Positions 1 through 10,083 of a stretch of 33,180 nucleotides of DNA are shown piece by piece (position 1 is the stretch's first letter; every line of letters begins with the position of its first letter). The stretch comes from Gemmatimonadaceae bacterium (GTDB lineage: Bacteria > Gemmatimonadota > Gemmatimonadetes > Gemmatimonadales > Gemmatimonadaceae), in NCBI GenBank assembly GCA_035533755.1, contig DATLTC010000057.1:1-33180 (forward strand). The letters are read 5' to 3'. Made by a program: the position numbers and the translations under genes. Under the pieces are notes generated by a model. That model had not been told where the DNA came from and did not search any database. It saw only the letters and a program-made list of their open reading frames with translations.

Positions 1-461
1 GCCACGCCCGTGGTGGAACGCACCATGGACCCCTTGGCCCGCAGCCGCGAGAACGAGAAGCCCGTGCCGCCGCCCGACTGATGGATGAGCGCCATGCTCG
101 CCAGCGTGTCGTAGATGCCGTCCTTATGGTTGGACAGGGCATCCGCCACCGGCAGCACGAAACAGGCCGACAGCTGCCCCAGGGGACGGCCGGCGTTCAT
201 GAGCGTGGGCGAGTTGGGCTCGAACCGGCGCTGCGTCATGAGCGCGTAGAACTCCCGCGCCTGCTGCTCCACCTGCTCGTCCGTGGCCCCATATCTACGG
301 TCCGCCTCGGCCACCACGGTCGCCACGCGCCAGAACAGGTCCTCGGGTTGCTCTACCGAGGCCCCCTTCTCGTTCTTGATCAGATAGCGCTTGGCCAGCA
401 CGGTCCGCGCGTTCTGCGACAGCGACGCGAGGCCAGCCGGTGGGTTTTTCGAGACGGGCAT
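1..461 (-). CDS. nrdJ: Adenosylcobalamin-dependent (class II) ribonucleotide reductase, N-terminal part, cut by window edge
   Basis: This enzyme reduces ribonucleotides to deoxyribonucleotides using adenosylcobalamin to generate the active-site thiyl radical. The 153 visible codons begin MPVSKNPPAGLASLSQNART and then show the class II signatures in order: LAKRYLIKNEKG, EQPEDLFWRVA, FEPNSPTLMNAGRPLGQLSACFVLP (residues about 79-104), and HQSGGGTGFSFSRLRAKG followed by VRSTTGVA at the edge. The PNSPTLMNAG and GQLSACFV segments with the first active-site cysteine are intact. The ATG is preceded by GGGAG, about ten bases upstream. The rest of the gene lies outside the window. The family call rests on motif recall and is secure; assignment to the B12 class rather than class I rests on the SGGGTGFSFSRLR pattern. 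The leader holds phased repeats described separately. Confidence 0.93.
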   Translation of the reverse strand, partial: MPVSKNPPAGLASLSQNARTVLAKRYLIKNEKGASVEQPEDLFWRVATVVAEADRRYGATDEQVEQQAREFYALMTQRRFEPNSPTLMNAGRPLGQLSACFVLPVADALSNHKDGIYDTLASMALIHQSGGGTGFSFSRLRAKGSMVRSTTGV

Positions 462-582
462 AGTGAAAACACTCCCAATTGGTGAAGCGATGTCAAGGAC
501 GGTCGGGGCGGCCGGCAGAGGACACTTTGCAGCCCCGGTGTTCATGGGGTGGGGGCGCAACGTACCCGGGATCGTGAAACCA

Positions 583-610
583 CGCCAGCCCCATGCCAAC
601 ACATTGCCAA
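583..610 (-). promoter_or_regulatory. Three 11-bp-phased direct repeats upstream of nrdJ (candidate operator)
   Basis: Read on the minus strand, TTGGCA, TTGGCA and CTGGCG occur at exact 11-base intervals (605-610, 594-599, 583-588 in plus coordinates). One-helical-turn direct repeats are typical of OmpR/PhoB-type response-regulator sites, and one copy could also serve as a -35 box. The nrdJ start lies about 120 bases downstream. Function is inferred only from spacing. Confidence 0.35.
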
Positions 611-624
611 TCAACGACTTGCGA

Positions 625-669
625 TATCAACATCACGAACGTGAGACGGGGCGACCGTACACGTTGATA
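625..669. repeat. Nested dyad symmetry upstream of nrdJ
   Basis: TATCAAC at 625-631 is repeated inverted as GTTGATA at 663-669. Inside this lies the perfect 12-bp palindrome TCACGAACGTGA (633-644). It does not match the usual NrdR-box pattern as I know it. It may be a repressor site or an RNA stem in the nrdJ leader. Confidence 0.35.
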
Positions 670-910
670 ACAAATCGTGACAATGTGAGAACAATCAATC
701 GCACCTGAACCAGTGCGGATTTGCAGTGCGCAGTTGGCAGTTAAACCTAACGAATTCAGGGTCTTACGGCAGAGGCCCTCAACGGATATCCGGCGCGCAG
801 ACGGGCGCGCGGCGTCGCCGGTTGCTCACAAAGCTGCTGTAGCGGTTTGCCTGCTCCCACGCGCCAAAAACAACGGGACGTGGCCCCCACTGGGAGTTAA
901 CCGACGCCTG

Positions 911-1420
911 TCACAGTTCCGGGAATGCTCCCCGCCGGTGCTCCTCCTGCAAGGCCAGATAGCTCTCCACGGTGCCGCGGATGCGCGCGCGCTCCTCCGC
1001 CGAGGTCTGCCGCACCACGCGGCCCGGCACGCCGAGCACGAGCGAATTGGGCGGCACCACGAACCCCTCGGTGCACACCGCGCCCGCGCCGATGATCGAC
1101 CCCGAGCCCACGCGCACGTTGTTCAGCAGCACCGCCCCCATGGCGATCAGGCAGTCGTCGTCCACCGTGGCGCCGTGGACGATGGCGCGGTGTCCGATGC
1201 CCACGCGCTCGCCGATGATGCACGGCACGCCGTGATCCACGTGGATCACCGTGCCGTCCTGCACGTTGCTGTCGGCGCCGATGGTGATGGGCGCCGTGTC
1301 GCCGCGCAGCGCCGCGAACGGCCACACCGAGACGCGCGGCCCCAGCGTCACCTGGCCGCAGACGAAGGCGCGCGGATGGACGAACGCCGAGGGATGGACA
1401 CTGGGAGCGATGGGCGCCAT
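911..1420 (-). CDS. Gamma-carbonic anhydrase-type left-handed beta-helix protein
   Basis: The 169-aa protein has the hexapeptide-repeat pattern of the gamma-carbonic anhydrase / YrdA / PaaY family. Three candidate zinc-binding histidines sit in the expected places: H60 in GTVIHVD, and H77 and H82 in GIGHRAIVHG. The conserved stretches LRGD, NVQDGTVIH, IGMGA-like IAMGAVLLN and VPGRVVR are all present, and the length is normal. It may hydrate CO2 or only bind metal; many members have no proven carbonic anhydrase activity. The ATG overlaps the stop of the upstream peptidase gene by one base (TGATG), so it is very probably translated as the last gene of the amidase-peptidase operon. An earlier in-frame start exists but would lie inside the upstream gene. 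Confidence 0.9.
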   Translation of the reverse strand: MAPIAPSVHPSAFVHPRAFVCGQVTLGPRVSVWPFAALRGDTAPITIGADSNVQDGTVIHVDHGVPCIIGERVGIGHRAIVHGATVDDDCLIAMGAVLLNNVRVGSGSIIGAGAVCTEGFVVPPNSLVLGVPGRVVRQTSAEERARIRGTVESYLALQEEHRRGAFPEL

Positions 1421-4353
1421 CAGAACGAGAGGCCGAGGGAGAAGTAGGTGCTCACGCTGGGGGCGCCGACGAGGGCGCCGTTGTGCGTGGGCAGCGCCAC
1501 GCCGAACCGGAATTGGTACGGCGTGTCCCAGTCGAGCACGGCGGCGGTGAGGCTGAACTCCACGCCGGCCGACGCGATGGTGAAGTGCTGGGCGAGCACG
1601 GGGTCGCGGCACACCGTGCCCTGGGCGAACACGGCCGGGCACCACGCCCCGCCGGCGTCGTAGAACGCCGACAGCGAACTGCGATCGAGGAAGAACGGGA
1701 GCATGCCCCAGCCCCGGTCGAGCAGCGCCAACGGCACGCGGTACTCAGCCGACGCGGCAAAGGCGCGCAGGCCGATGAGGGAGGCGGCGTCGAAGCCGCG
1801 CACCGGGAAGGTGCGCCGCCCCTGGCCCAGCACCACGCCGGGCACGATCGAGATGGCCGAACCGCTGGCGCCGCCCACCTCGAAGTAGCTGGTGGAGCGG
1901 TCGTCGCTGTACCCCACCGTGCCGGTGACGGCCAGCACCTGGTGCGCGAACGTGGGCAGGTTGATGGACTTGTAGGCGTTGGCCGACGCCACGGCGCTGA
2001 ACGTGGCGCCCGACGCATTGCCGCTCGTGAATCGCTCGCGCACGGTGGCGGCGCCGGTGAGCCCGTCCTCGGGCGAGATGCTCAGCGTGGGCCGCTGCGC
2101 GTTGCTCCACACGCCGCTGGCGATGAGCGTGGGATAGTAGTACGCCCGCGCGAACGACGAGTCGATGCGGGCGCGGAGCGGCGCCGGATCGGTGGCGTAG
2201 TCGTGCGCCTCGAGGCCGGCCAGGAGCGACAGCGACGAATACGTGCGGAAGCGCGGGCGGACGTACGTGGCGCCCAGGGTCACGATGCGGGTGCGCTTGC
2301 GCAGCGTGCCCACCGCCACGCGCTGGTCGTTGCGGACGACGCCGTCGTTCTCCCAGTCCTGCTCCCCGCTCACCGATAGGATGGGCATGCCGAGCCCGGC
2401 GTAGTCGTAGTTGAACGCTCCGGTGAGGCCGGTGCCGTCGGTGGGCACGAACAGCTCCGCGCTGTAGCTGTGGCGGCCCACCACGTCCACGCCGCTGGTG
2501 TACGCGCCCACGCGGGCGCCGCCGGCGATGGACGGCTCCTCCACGGGCATCCAGTACCGGGGCCACAGCCCGTGCCACGGCGAGAAGCGCGTGGCCGGCG
2601 TGGTCACGCTGTCGGCCGGGGGCGCCGGCTGGGGCAGCGCCAGGGAGTCGAGCGGCGGCGCCGGCACCGGCGTGATGCGGTCGAGCGCGCCCACGCCCAC
2701 GTGGTAGCCGTCGCCCAGCACCACCGACGCGGCCAGCCACCGCCCGTCGGGCGACACCGACGGATAGAACATGCCGGTGGCCACGTTGGTGAGCATCTCG
2801 AGATCGTTGCCGCCGGTGCGACCGGTGCCGGCGGGCGCGAACCGCGCCGAGTAGATGTTGGTGATGCCCGTGCGGTCGGAGCTGAAGAAGATGCGCGTGC
2901 CGTCGGGCGACCAGCTGGGCGCCGCCTGCACGGCGTGGGCCGGCGAGATGCGCTGCACGATGGCGCCCGTGGTGTCGAGGACGACGATCTCCGACGTGCC
3001 GCCGCGCTGCCAGCGCGCCGCGGCGATATACTGGCCGTCGGGCGACCACCGCGGCTCGGTCCACTGCACGTCTTCATTGCCGCGGGCGAGCACGCGCAGC
3101 CCCGTGCCGTCGGACCGCAGGAGCACCAGCTGCGTGGCGGCGGGGAGGGTCTGCACGGCCACGATGCGCCCGTCGGCGTTCACGTCGGGCACGGTGAGCC
3201 GCGCCCCGTGGGTGAGGCGCACCGTGCGCCGGCCGCGCTGCGCGAACAGATCGGAGCGCACGTGGTACGCGTCCACGTATTCCAGCTGCGTGAACAGCTG
3301 CTCGCCGTCGGGGAGCACGAGGGTGGGCGAATCGCTGTTGCGGCGCTCCAGCCGCGCCTCGGTGCCGTCGAGGGCCACGCTGTAGGCGGCGTAGCTGGCG
3401 CGCCCGTCGCTGCCGGTGAAGGTGATGGCCGTGTCGTCGGCCCAGCGCGGGAAGTTGGCGAAGCCGCCGCCCACGGTGAGGTAGCGCCAGCCCGGCGTGG
3501 GCGGGCCCGGCTCGTCCATCGACTTGGTGACCGAGTCGCTCCACCGCTTCCAGGCGTTGGTGAACGAGATGCCGAACGCCTCGCCCGCCGGCCGGTTGAG
3601 CCAGATCGGGATGAGCTGCGACGCCTCGTCCTCGACGAAGTTGTGCAGGCTCCGCTCGCCGCGCATCTGCGCCAGGTAGTTCACGAACAGCGAGCCGAAC
3701 ACGTACGGCGCGTTGCCGTATGGGAACCGCGCGTCGGCGATGCTGATCTGGTCGATGGACGGGAACCGGTGCTCGGCGGCGAAGGCGCGGGCGATCATGC
3801 GGTGGTCGGAGCCGATGACGCGGCCGGCGCCGGTGAACCGGGACTCGTAGTAGACCGCCAGCCCTTCGGTGAGCCAGCGCGGCGCGTAGGCATTAGGAAA
3901 CAAGTATGGCGCCCGGCCGAACACGTGCTGCGCCAGATCCCAGATCCCGCGGCTGCGGTCGAGGTGGAAGATGTGGGTGAGTTCGTGCGTCACCACCATC
4001 GCGTCGGCGTCGTCGGTGAACCGCAGCGACACGTCGTTCACCGGCGGGTTGGCGTAGATGACGATGCGGTTGGTGGGGAACGTGGTGGCGTAGCCGTTGG
4101 TGAAGTCCACGTCGTCGCTGATCACGAGGTCGATCGTGCCGCGCGGCGGGGTGAGCTCGCCGGCCAGCTGCCCGTACGCCACCTCGGCGTTCACCGCGGC
4201 GCGCCGGGCCTGCGATTCCAGCGCCGGCGTGAACAGCACGCGGAAGTGCGGCGTGCGGAGCACGCGCCAGTCGGCGTTGGGCGCGAGTTGGGCGCGCGCT
4301 GTTGCCGAACAGGCGGCGATCAGGGCCAGCGCCAGCAGCGCGCGGCGGATCAT
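1420..4353 (-). CDS. Secreted MA-clan metallopeptidase fused to a TolB-like propeller and an Omp85-like beta-barrel
   Basis: The 977-aa protein starts with a signal peptide (MIRRALLALALIAACSATARA). A gluzincin-type peptidase domain follows: HELTH at residues 123-127 supplies two zinc histidines and the catalytic glutamate, and E163 in WLTEGLAVYYE is the expected third ligand. The middle (about 300-620) has TolB/WD40-like blades with repeated WSPDG and SPDGRW motifs and SSDRTGITNIYS. The last 300 or so residues look like an Omp85/BamA-type surface-antigen barrel: alternating beta strands, a VRGF motif, AEYRVPL, and a terminal phenylalanine as in outer-membrane barrels. I infer an outer-membrane protein with a periplasmic or surface-exposed peptidase; substrate unknown. 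It overlaps the amidase stop by four bases (ATGA). A larger open frame extends upstream but only shadows the amidase. Confidence 0.85.
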   Translation of the reverse strand: MIRRALLALALIAACSATARAQLAPNADWRVLRTPHFRVLFTPALESQARRAAVNAEVAYGQLAGELTPPRGTIDLVISDDVDFTNGYATTFPTNRIVIYANPPVNDVSLRFTDDADAMVVTHELTHIFHLDRSRGIWDLAQHVFGRAPYLFPNAYAPRWLTEGLAVYYESRFTGAGRVIGSDHRMIARAFAAEHRFPSIDQISIADARFPYGNAPYVFGSLFVNYLAQMRGERSLHNFVEDEASQLIPIWLNRPAGEAFGISFTNAWKRWSDSVTKSMDEPGPPTPGWRYLTVGGGFANFPRWADDTAITFTGSDGRASYAAYSVALDGTEARLERRNSDSPTLVLPDGEQLFTQLEYVDAYHVRSDLFAQRGRRTVRLTHGARLTVPDVNADGRIVAVQTLPAATQLVLLRSDGTGLRVLARGNEDVQWTEPRWSPDGQYIAAARWQRGGTSEIVVLDTTGAIVQRISPAHAVQAAPSWSPDGTRIFFSSDRTGITNIYSARFAPAGTGRTGGNDLEMLTNVATGMFYPSVSPDGRWLAASVVLGDGYHVGVGALDRITPVPAPPLDSLALPQPAPPADSVTTPATRFSPWHGLWPRYWMPVEEPSIAGGARVGAYTSGVDVVGRHSYSAELFVPTDGTGLTGAFNYDYAGLGMPILSVSGEQDWENDGVVRNDQRVAVGTLRKRTRIVTLGATYVRPRFRTYSSLSLLAGLEAHDYATDPAPLRARIDSSFARAYYYPTLIASGVWSNAQRPTLSISPEDGLTGAATVRERFTSGNASGATFSAVASANAYKSINLPTFAHQVLAVTGTVGYSDDRSTSYFEVGGASGSAISIVPGVVLGQGRRTFPVRGFDAASLIGLRAFAASAEYRVPLALLDRGWGMLPFFLDRSSLSAFYDAGGAWCPAVFAQGTVCRDPVLAQHFTIASAGVEFSLTAAVLDWDTPYQFRFGVALPTHNGALVGAPSVSTYFSLGLSF

Positions 4354-5990
4354 CGCGAGGCCCCGAGCCCGCGGAAGTAGGCGGCGAGCCCGTCGGCGAT
4401 GCCGCGCGCGTACGCCTGTTGGAACTGCGCCGTGCGCAGCGCCGCCTCCTGCTGCGGGATGATCACGAACGCCCCCTCGCAGAGGATGGACGGCATCCAG
4501 GTCTGGCGGGCCACGGCCAGGCTGCGGAACAGCACGCCCTGGTCGGGGAGGCCCATGGACCGCACCATGCCCTGCTGCACGGCGCGGGCCAGCGGCTCGG
4601 ACTGCCCGCGATAGAAGTACGTGGCGCTCCCCTCGGTGGCGGTGAACGGATTCATGCCGTCGGGGAACGCGTTCAGGTGGATGGACACGAACGCGTCGGC
4701 CTCGGCGCGGCGCGCGATCACGGCGCGGTCCTCCAGCCCCACCGGCTCCGGCGTGGTGCGCGTCATCACCACGGCGGCGCCGCGCGACTCGAGCAGCGTT
4801 TGAAGGCGCTGGGCCACGGCGAGCACGGCCGTCGATTCGTGCAGGTCGGTGGGGCCCGTGGCGCCGCCCGGCGGATGGCCGGCGTCCACCGCGATCACCA
4901 GTCCGCGCAGCGGATGCGCCGCGTCCACGGCGGGTGGACGGCGCACGCGCAGCACGAAGTGGCCGTCCTGCCACAGCACCAGGTAGCCGTACGGGTGGGC
5001 GCTCAGGTGCAGCGTGTAGCGCACGCGGTCGGTGGCCACCTGGGCCCATTCCACGCGGCGGATGAGCGTGTCGCCGGTGGGATAGCGTATGATGTCGGTG
5101 TTGCCGTGGGTGTCGTAGAGCGTGAGATCGATGGCGTGGTCGCGCTCTTCGATGAAGTAGGCCGGCCGGTTGGCCACCGGGAGCACGAAGTCCTCGTAGC
5201 CCGGGGCCGAGCGCACCACGCCGTCGCCGGTCACGCGGCGCGGCGGCTCGGTGTCGTTCACCGCGTGGACCAGCGAATCGGGCACCCAGATCCGGAGCTC
5301 GTGGTCGAGCGCGATGCGCGTGTAGCCGCCCAGGCGGCCGTCGCGGCGCACCACCGTGCCCGGCAGCAGGAACCAGTGGTAGGTGGACCCCGGGATGGCG
5401 CGGCCCACGATGGCGTCGTCGGTGTCGGGGAGCGTGGAGAAGGGATCGTCCAGCCGCACCCAGGACGACGTCGTGTCGAGCGCAGGGGGCGGCGGTGGCG
5501 GCTCGGGGCGGCCGCGGGAGGGCACGCGCACCCGCACTTCGTGGCTCACGCGCACCGTGTCGGCGCCGAGGGCGGCCACGAGCTGGTAGCGTGGGTCGGC
5601 GGCCGGCGGATTGGCCACCCAGGCCATGAATGCGCCGTTGGGATAGACCTGGGCGGGCGTGCCGTCGATGGTCAGCGTGGCGTGGCCGTTGCCCAGGGAT
5701 CCGAGGACGAAGGTGGATTCGCTCGAGGTGATGAACTGCCGGTCGGCGGGGTACACCACGTGGACGGCCAGGGGTCCGTCCACGGGGGGGATGGGGGGCA
5801 GCGGCGCGGGCTGGCCGGCCGCGGATGGCTGGGCGGGGGTGCGTGAGGCGGGCCCGGGCTTGCGGCCGGCCGCTTGGGCGCCCGGTGGCGCCTTGGCCGG
5901 CGCCGGCGGGGGGGCGGATGTGGCCGGGTGCGTGCACCCCGTGGCGGCTGCAATGGCGACGAGCGCGAAGCGGGCAACGGAGCGCGGCAT
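4350..5990 (-). CDS. N-acetylmuramoyl-L-alanine amidase (Amidase_3), probable lipoprotein
   Basis: The protein is 546 aa. It has a short signal sequence ending AAATGC, with C19 as possible lipidation site; the lipobox is not ideal. A Pro/Ala-rich linker (20-75) and a beta-rich N-terminal half (about 75-350, unrecognised) follow. The C-terminal Amidase_3 domain (about 360-540) has H372 in VDAGHPPGG, E385 in DLHES, H438 in SIHLNAF, and catalytic E505 in CEGAFVI, i.e. the full zinc-ligand and catalytic set. Such enzymes cut the amide bond between MurNAc and L-Ala in peptidoglycan, here presumably in the periplasm. It is the first gene of the operon with the barrel-peptidase and carbonic anhydrase, and diverges from the signalling cassette across a 141-base spacer. 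Confidence 0.9.
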   Translation of the reverse strand: MPRSVARFALVAIAAATGCTHPATSAPPPAPAKAPPGAQAAGRKPGPASRTPAQPSAAGQPAPLPPIPPVDGPLAVHVVYPADRQFITSSESTFVLGSLGNGHATLTIDGTPAQVYPNGAFMAWVANPPAADPRYQLVAALGADTVRVSHEVRVRVPSRGRPEPPPPPPALDTTSSWVRLDDPFSTLPDTDDAIVGRAIPGSTYHWFLLPGTVVRRDGRLGGYTRIALDHELRIWVPDSLVHAVNDTEPPRRVTGDGVVRSAPGYEDFVLPVANRPAYFIEERDHAIDLTLYDTHGNTDIIRYPTGDTLIRRVEWAQVATDRVRYTLHLSAHPYGYLVLWQDGHFVLRVRRPPAVDAAHPLRGLVIAVDAGHPPGGATGPTDLHESTAVLAVAQRLQTLLESRGAAVVMTRTTPEPVGLEDRAVIARRAEADAFVSIHLNAFPDGMNPFTATEGSATYFYRGQSEPLARAVQQGMVRSMGLPDQGVLFRSLAVARQTWMPSILCEGAFVIIPQQEAALRTAQFQQAYARGIADGLAAYFRGLGASR

Positions 5991-6065
5991 CGCCTCAAGC
6001 TACGAAGGGCGGGCAATTGAGGGAAGCGACGGAGAGCGGCGCACTTGCGCCATTTCGGAACTTCA

Positions 6066-6094
6066 TTGACCCCCTTTTCCGCGGGTCCTATATT
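6066..6094 (+). promoter_or_regulatory. Sigma-70-type promoter of the FHA/kinase cassette
   Basis: TTGACC (6066-6071) and TATATT (6089-6094) are separated by exactly 17 bases, close to the consensus for housekeeping sigma factors. Transcription would begin near 6101, giving a leader of about 30 bases before the GTG start of the zinc-ribbon/FHA gene, with GGTGGAG (6117-6123) as ribosome-binding site. Confidence 0.75.
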
Positions 6095-6131
6095 CGCGCG
6101 TCATGGCGCTTTTTGCGGTGGAGACGACAGC

Positions 6132-7240
6132 GTGACCGCGTGCACGTTCTGTGGTCGAGAGAACGACACGGCGGCGCGCTTCTGCATTGACTGTGGAAAG
6201 CCCATCAACCCATCGGACGCTCGCGTGGCGCCGGCGTACGTACCCGATGCCTCGGGGACGCCGCGTCCACATCCCGTAGTTGCCCAGCCTCCGGCTCCGA
6301 AGGACTCAAACGCCGCCGGCGTTCCCAACACTCGCGTGTCAAACTCCCCTGCGGCATCGAAGGTGACGTGTTCGCGATGCGGCAAGCCGGTGGACGCATC
6401 GCTCCCGTTCTGCGCGCATTGCGGCAATCGCGCCACCGCGACGCCCAAAGAGGGCAGCTGCGAGAAGTGCGGCGCGCCCTTCCAGCAGGGGGTGGACCTG
6501 TTCTGCGCCCGCTGCGGGGGGCGGGTGGGCGAGCGGGTCTCGGTGGCCGACCAGCAGGCGGTGCTGGGCACGCAGGTGCTGGGCGCTGCCCGGCGCGACG
6601 TGGGGCCGCGGCTGGCGCTGCTCAACGACGCCGGCGACATCGCCAAGACCTTCACGCTCGACCGCGGCGAGGCCGTGGTGGGACGCGGCGAGGCCGACAT
6701 CAAGTTCCACGACGACGTGTATCTGTCGCCGCTGCATGCGCGATTCGACCTGCGCGAGGGCGTGCTCTGGCTGCGCGACCTGGGGTCGCGCAACGGGAGC
6801 TGGGCATTCATCGACGGGGCCGTGAAGCTCATGGACGGCGACCGGATGCTCGTGGGCTCGCAGGTGCTGCGGTTCCGGCGGCTGGGCTATCCGGGGCCGC
6901 ATCCGCCCGAGGCCGATTCCACGCGGCGCATGGGATCGCTCACGCCGTCGGTGGACGTGGCGGTGCTGGAGCAGCTCCGGGCCGACGGGAGCGTGCGCGA
7001 CACCTTTCATCTGTCGCCCGGGCGCAGCGTGCTGCTGGGGCGCGAAACGGGCGACTGGATCTTCCCGTACGACCAGACCATGAGCGGCCGGCACGCGGAG
7101 ATCCGGTCGGAGGACTCGGACTTCTTCGTGCACGACACCGGCAGCCGGAACGGCGTAGCGATGGGCGTGCGGGGCGAGCAGCCCGTGAAGAAGGGCCAGC
7201 GCCTGCTCCTGGGCGATCAGATCCTGCGTGTGGAGAGCGT

Positions 7241-7244
<4 letters not shown>
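6132..7244 (+). CDS. Triple zinc-ribbon, double FHA-domain protein
   Basis: The 370-aa cytosolic protein begins with three CxxC...CxxC zinc ribbons: C4/C7/C18/C21, C80/C83/C94/C97 and C110/C113/C125/C128. Two FHA domains follow. FHA1 (about 160-248) has GR at 184-185, S199/H202 and N221 in GSRNGS. FHA2 (about 280-368) has GR at 303-304, S318/H321 and N340 in GSRNGV. The residues that contact phosphothreonine are therefore retained in both. It is probably an adaptor that binds phosphorylated targets of the adjacent kinase. I chose the GTG start because GGTGGAG lies eight bases upstream and the first ribbon begins at residue 4; an in-frame ATG further upstream would overlap the promoter. Its stop overlaps the kinase start by four bases (GTGA). 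Confidence 0.85.
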
Positions 7245-8926
<1,682 letters not shown>

Positions 8927-8948
8927 CCGGCCCTTGACCTCGCTCACC

Positions 8949-10082
8949 ATGCCCTCCCCCGGCGGCGCTGCCCGCGGATCCGTGATCGTCCACGTCTTCG
9001 GCAAGACGGACGTGGGACGCACCCGCGAGCACAACGAGGACGCCTTCGTCGTCGCCGACCTCACGGCCGACGACGCGTCGCTGCAGCCGTCGGTGCGCAC
9101 GCACACCGCCGGCCCCCGCGGGTCGCTGTTCATGGTGGCCGACGGCATGGGCGGCGCCGCGGCCGGCGAGATCGCCAGCGAGATGGCCACCAACATCGTG
9201 CTCCGCGAACTGCGCCGCGATTGGCTGCCGCACGTCCATCCGTCGGCCGCGGCGTTCGCCTCCGCCCTCAAGCGCGCCGCCGCCGTGGCCAACGCCGAGA
9301 TCAACGCCTACGCCGCCAACCACGCCGAATACCGCGGCATGGGCACCACGGCCACGATCGCCGGCCTGCTCGGCGACACGCTGTACCTGGTCCAGGTGGG
9401 CGACAGCCGCGCCTATATCGTGCGCGACGGCGAGGCCCGCCAGATCACCAAGGACCAGTCGCTGATGCAGAAGCTGGTGGAGGCCGGCGAGCTGACCGAG
9501 GAGGAAGCCGAACGCAGCGAGCGGCGTAACATCATCCTCCAGGCCCTCGGCCCCGAATCCACGGTCAAAGTGGACCTCACGCATCAGCGCGTGCGCCGCG
9601 GCGACACGCTCGTGCTGTGCAGCGACGGGCTGTCGGGACAGGTCACGCGCCAGGAGATCGCCCAGGCCGTGGTCGAGGAGCACGACCTCATGGCCACCTG
9701 CAAGCGGCTCATCGACCTGGCCAACTCGGCCGGCGGCCCCGACAACATCACGGTGATCGCGGCGCGCTTCGACGGCGAGGGGCTCGAGGACGTGGCCGAG
9801 GGCGACCATGTGGGGCACCGCGTGTTCCCGCTGGGAGAGCCGGGCCATACGCCGGCCATGGGCATGGACCGCGTCGTGGACGAGGCGAGCCAGCGCACCA
9901 CGGTGCCCATCCACGCGGTTTCGGCCGCCGAGGTGCCGGAGACCGAAGCTGCCGTGACCCCGATGGTGAGCGAGGAGCGCCGGGCCCGCGGCCTCGCCAT
10001 CCAGCGCATGCTCCTGGCCGTCCTCGCCGTGGTCATCGTGCTCGCCGCGGCGTGGTGGCTGTTGCACGGTCCGCGCGACTGA
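8949..10082 (+). CDS. PP2C-family Ser/Thr protein phosphatase with C-terminal membrane anchor
   Basis: The 377-aa protein carries the PPM/PP2C motifs in order: NED (D31), VADGMGGAAAGE (D65, G66), GTTATI, GDSRAYIVR, DQSL, CSDGLS and GGPDNITVI. These supply the metal-binding aspartates. The catalytic domain covers about 15-260. A linker then leads to one hydrophobic helix near the C-terminus (about 351-372), ending HGPRD, so the catalytic part should be cytosolic and membrane-tethered, as in PrpC/PstP-type phosphatases. No good ribosome-binding site precedes either the ATG used here or an in-frame TTG fifteen bases upstream, so the exact start is uncertain. It lies 22 bases after the kinase stop and one base before the FHA-protease start. 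Confidence 0.92.
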   Translation: MPSPGGAARGSVIVHVFGKTDVGRTREHNEDAFVVADLTADDASLQPSVRTHTAGPRGSLFMVADGMGGAAAGEIASEMATNIVLRELRRDWLPHVHPSAAAFASALKRAAAVANAEINAYAANHAEYRGMGTTATIAGLLGDTLYLVQVGDSRAYIVRDGEARQITKDQSLMQKLVEAGELTEEEAERSERRNIILQALGPESTVKVDLTHQRVRRGDTLVLCSDGLSGQVTRQEIAQAVVEEHDLMATCKRLIDLANSAGGPDNITVIAARFDGEGLEDVAEGDHVGHRVFPLGEPGHTPAMGMDRVVDEASQRTTVPIHAVSAAEVPETEAAVTPMVSEERRARGLAIQRMLLAVLAVVIVLAAAWWLLHGPRD

Positions 10083-10083
10083 C

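Larger units (their letters stand above)
462..910. other. 449-base intergenic region upstream of nrdJ
   Basis: No convincing gene is visible; the open frames crossing it have no family motif or ribosome-binding site. It is distinctly AT-richer than its surroundings, mainly from about 590 to 780, as expected for a promoter region. It contains three 11-bp-phased TTGGCA-like repeats, a TATCAAC/GTTGATA inverted repeat, and the palindrome TCACGAACGTGA at 633-644. Reading the minus strand just after the carbonic-anhydrase stop, there is a weak GTGG-GGG-CCAC hairpin followed by a short T run, a poor terminator candidate. I looked for a cobalamin riboswitch B12 box and did not see one. Confidence 0.6.

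Noticed and set aside
81-485. Plus-strand open frame at the left edge
   Set aside because: It is antisense to nrdJ, whose family motifs are clear on the minus strand.
462-910. Cobalamin riboswitch upstream of the B12-dependent reductase
   Set aside because: I found no B12-box-like sequence or the expected multi-stem layout; only dyads and phased repeats are visible.
1420-5937. A single 1505-residue minus-strand open frame
   Set aside because: Only the part from 4353 down has a signal peptide and domains; upstream of that it is a Pro/Arg/His-rich shadow of the amidase gene in another frame.
6038-6051. Short hairpin GGCGCA/TGCGCC upstream of the cassette promoter
   Set aside because: A six-base stem in GC-rich DNA is expected by chance; it has no T-tract or conserved context.
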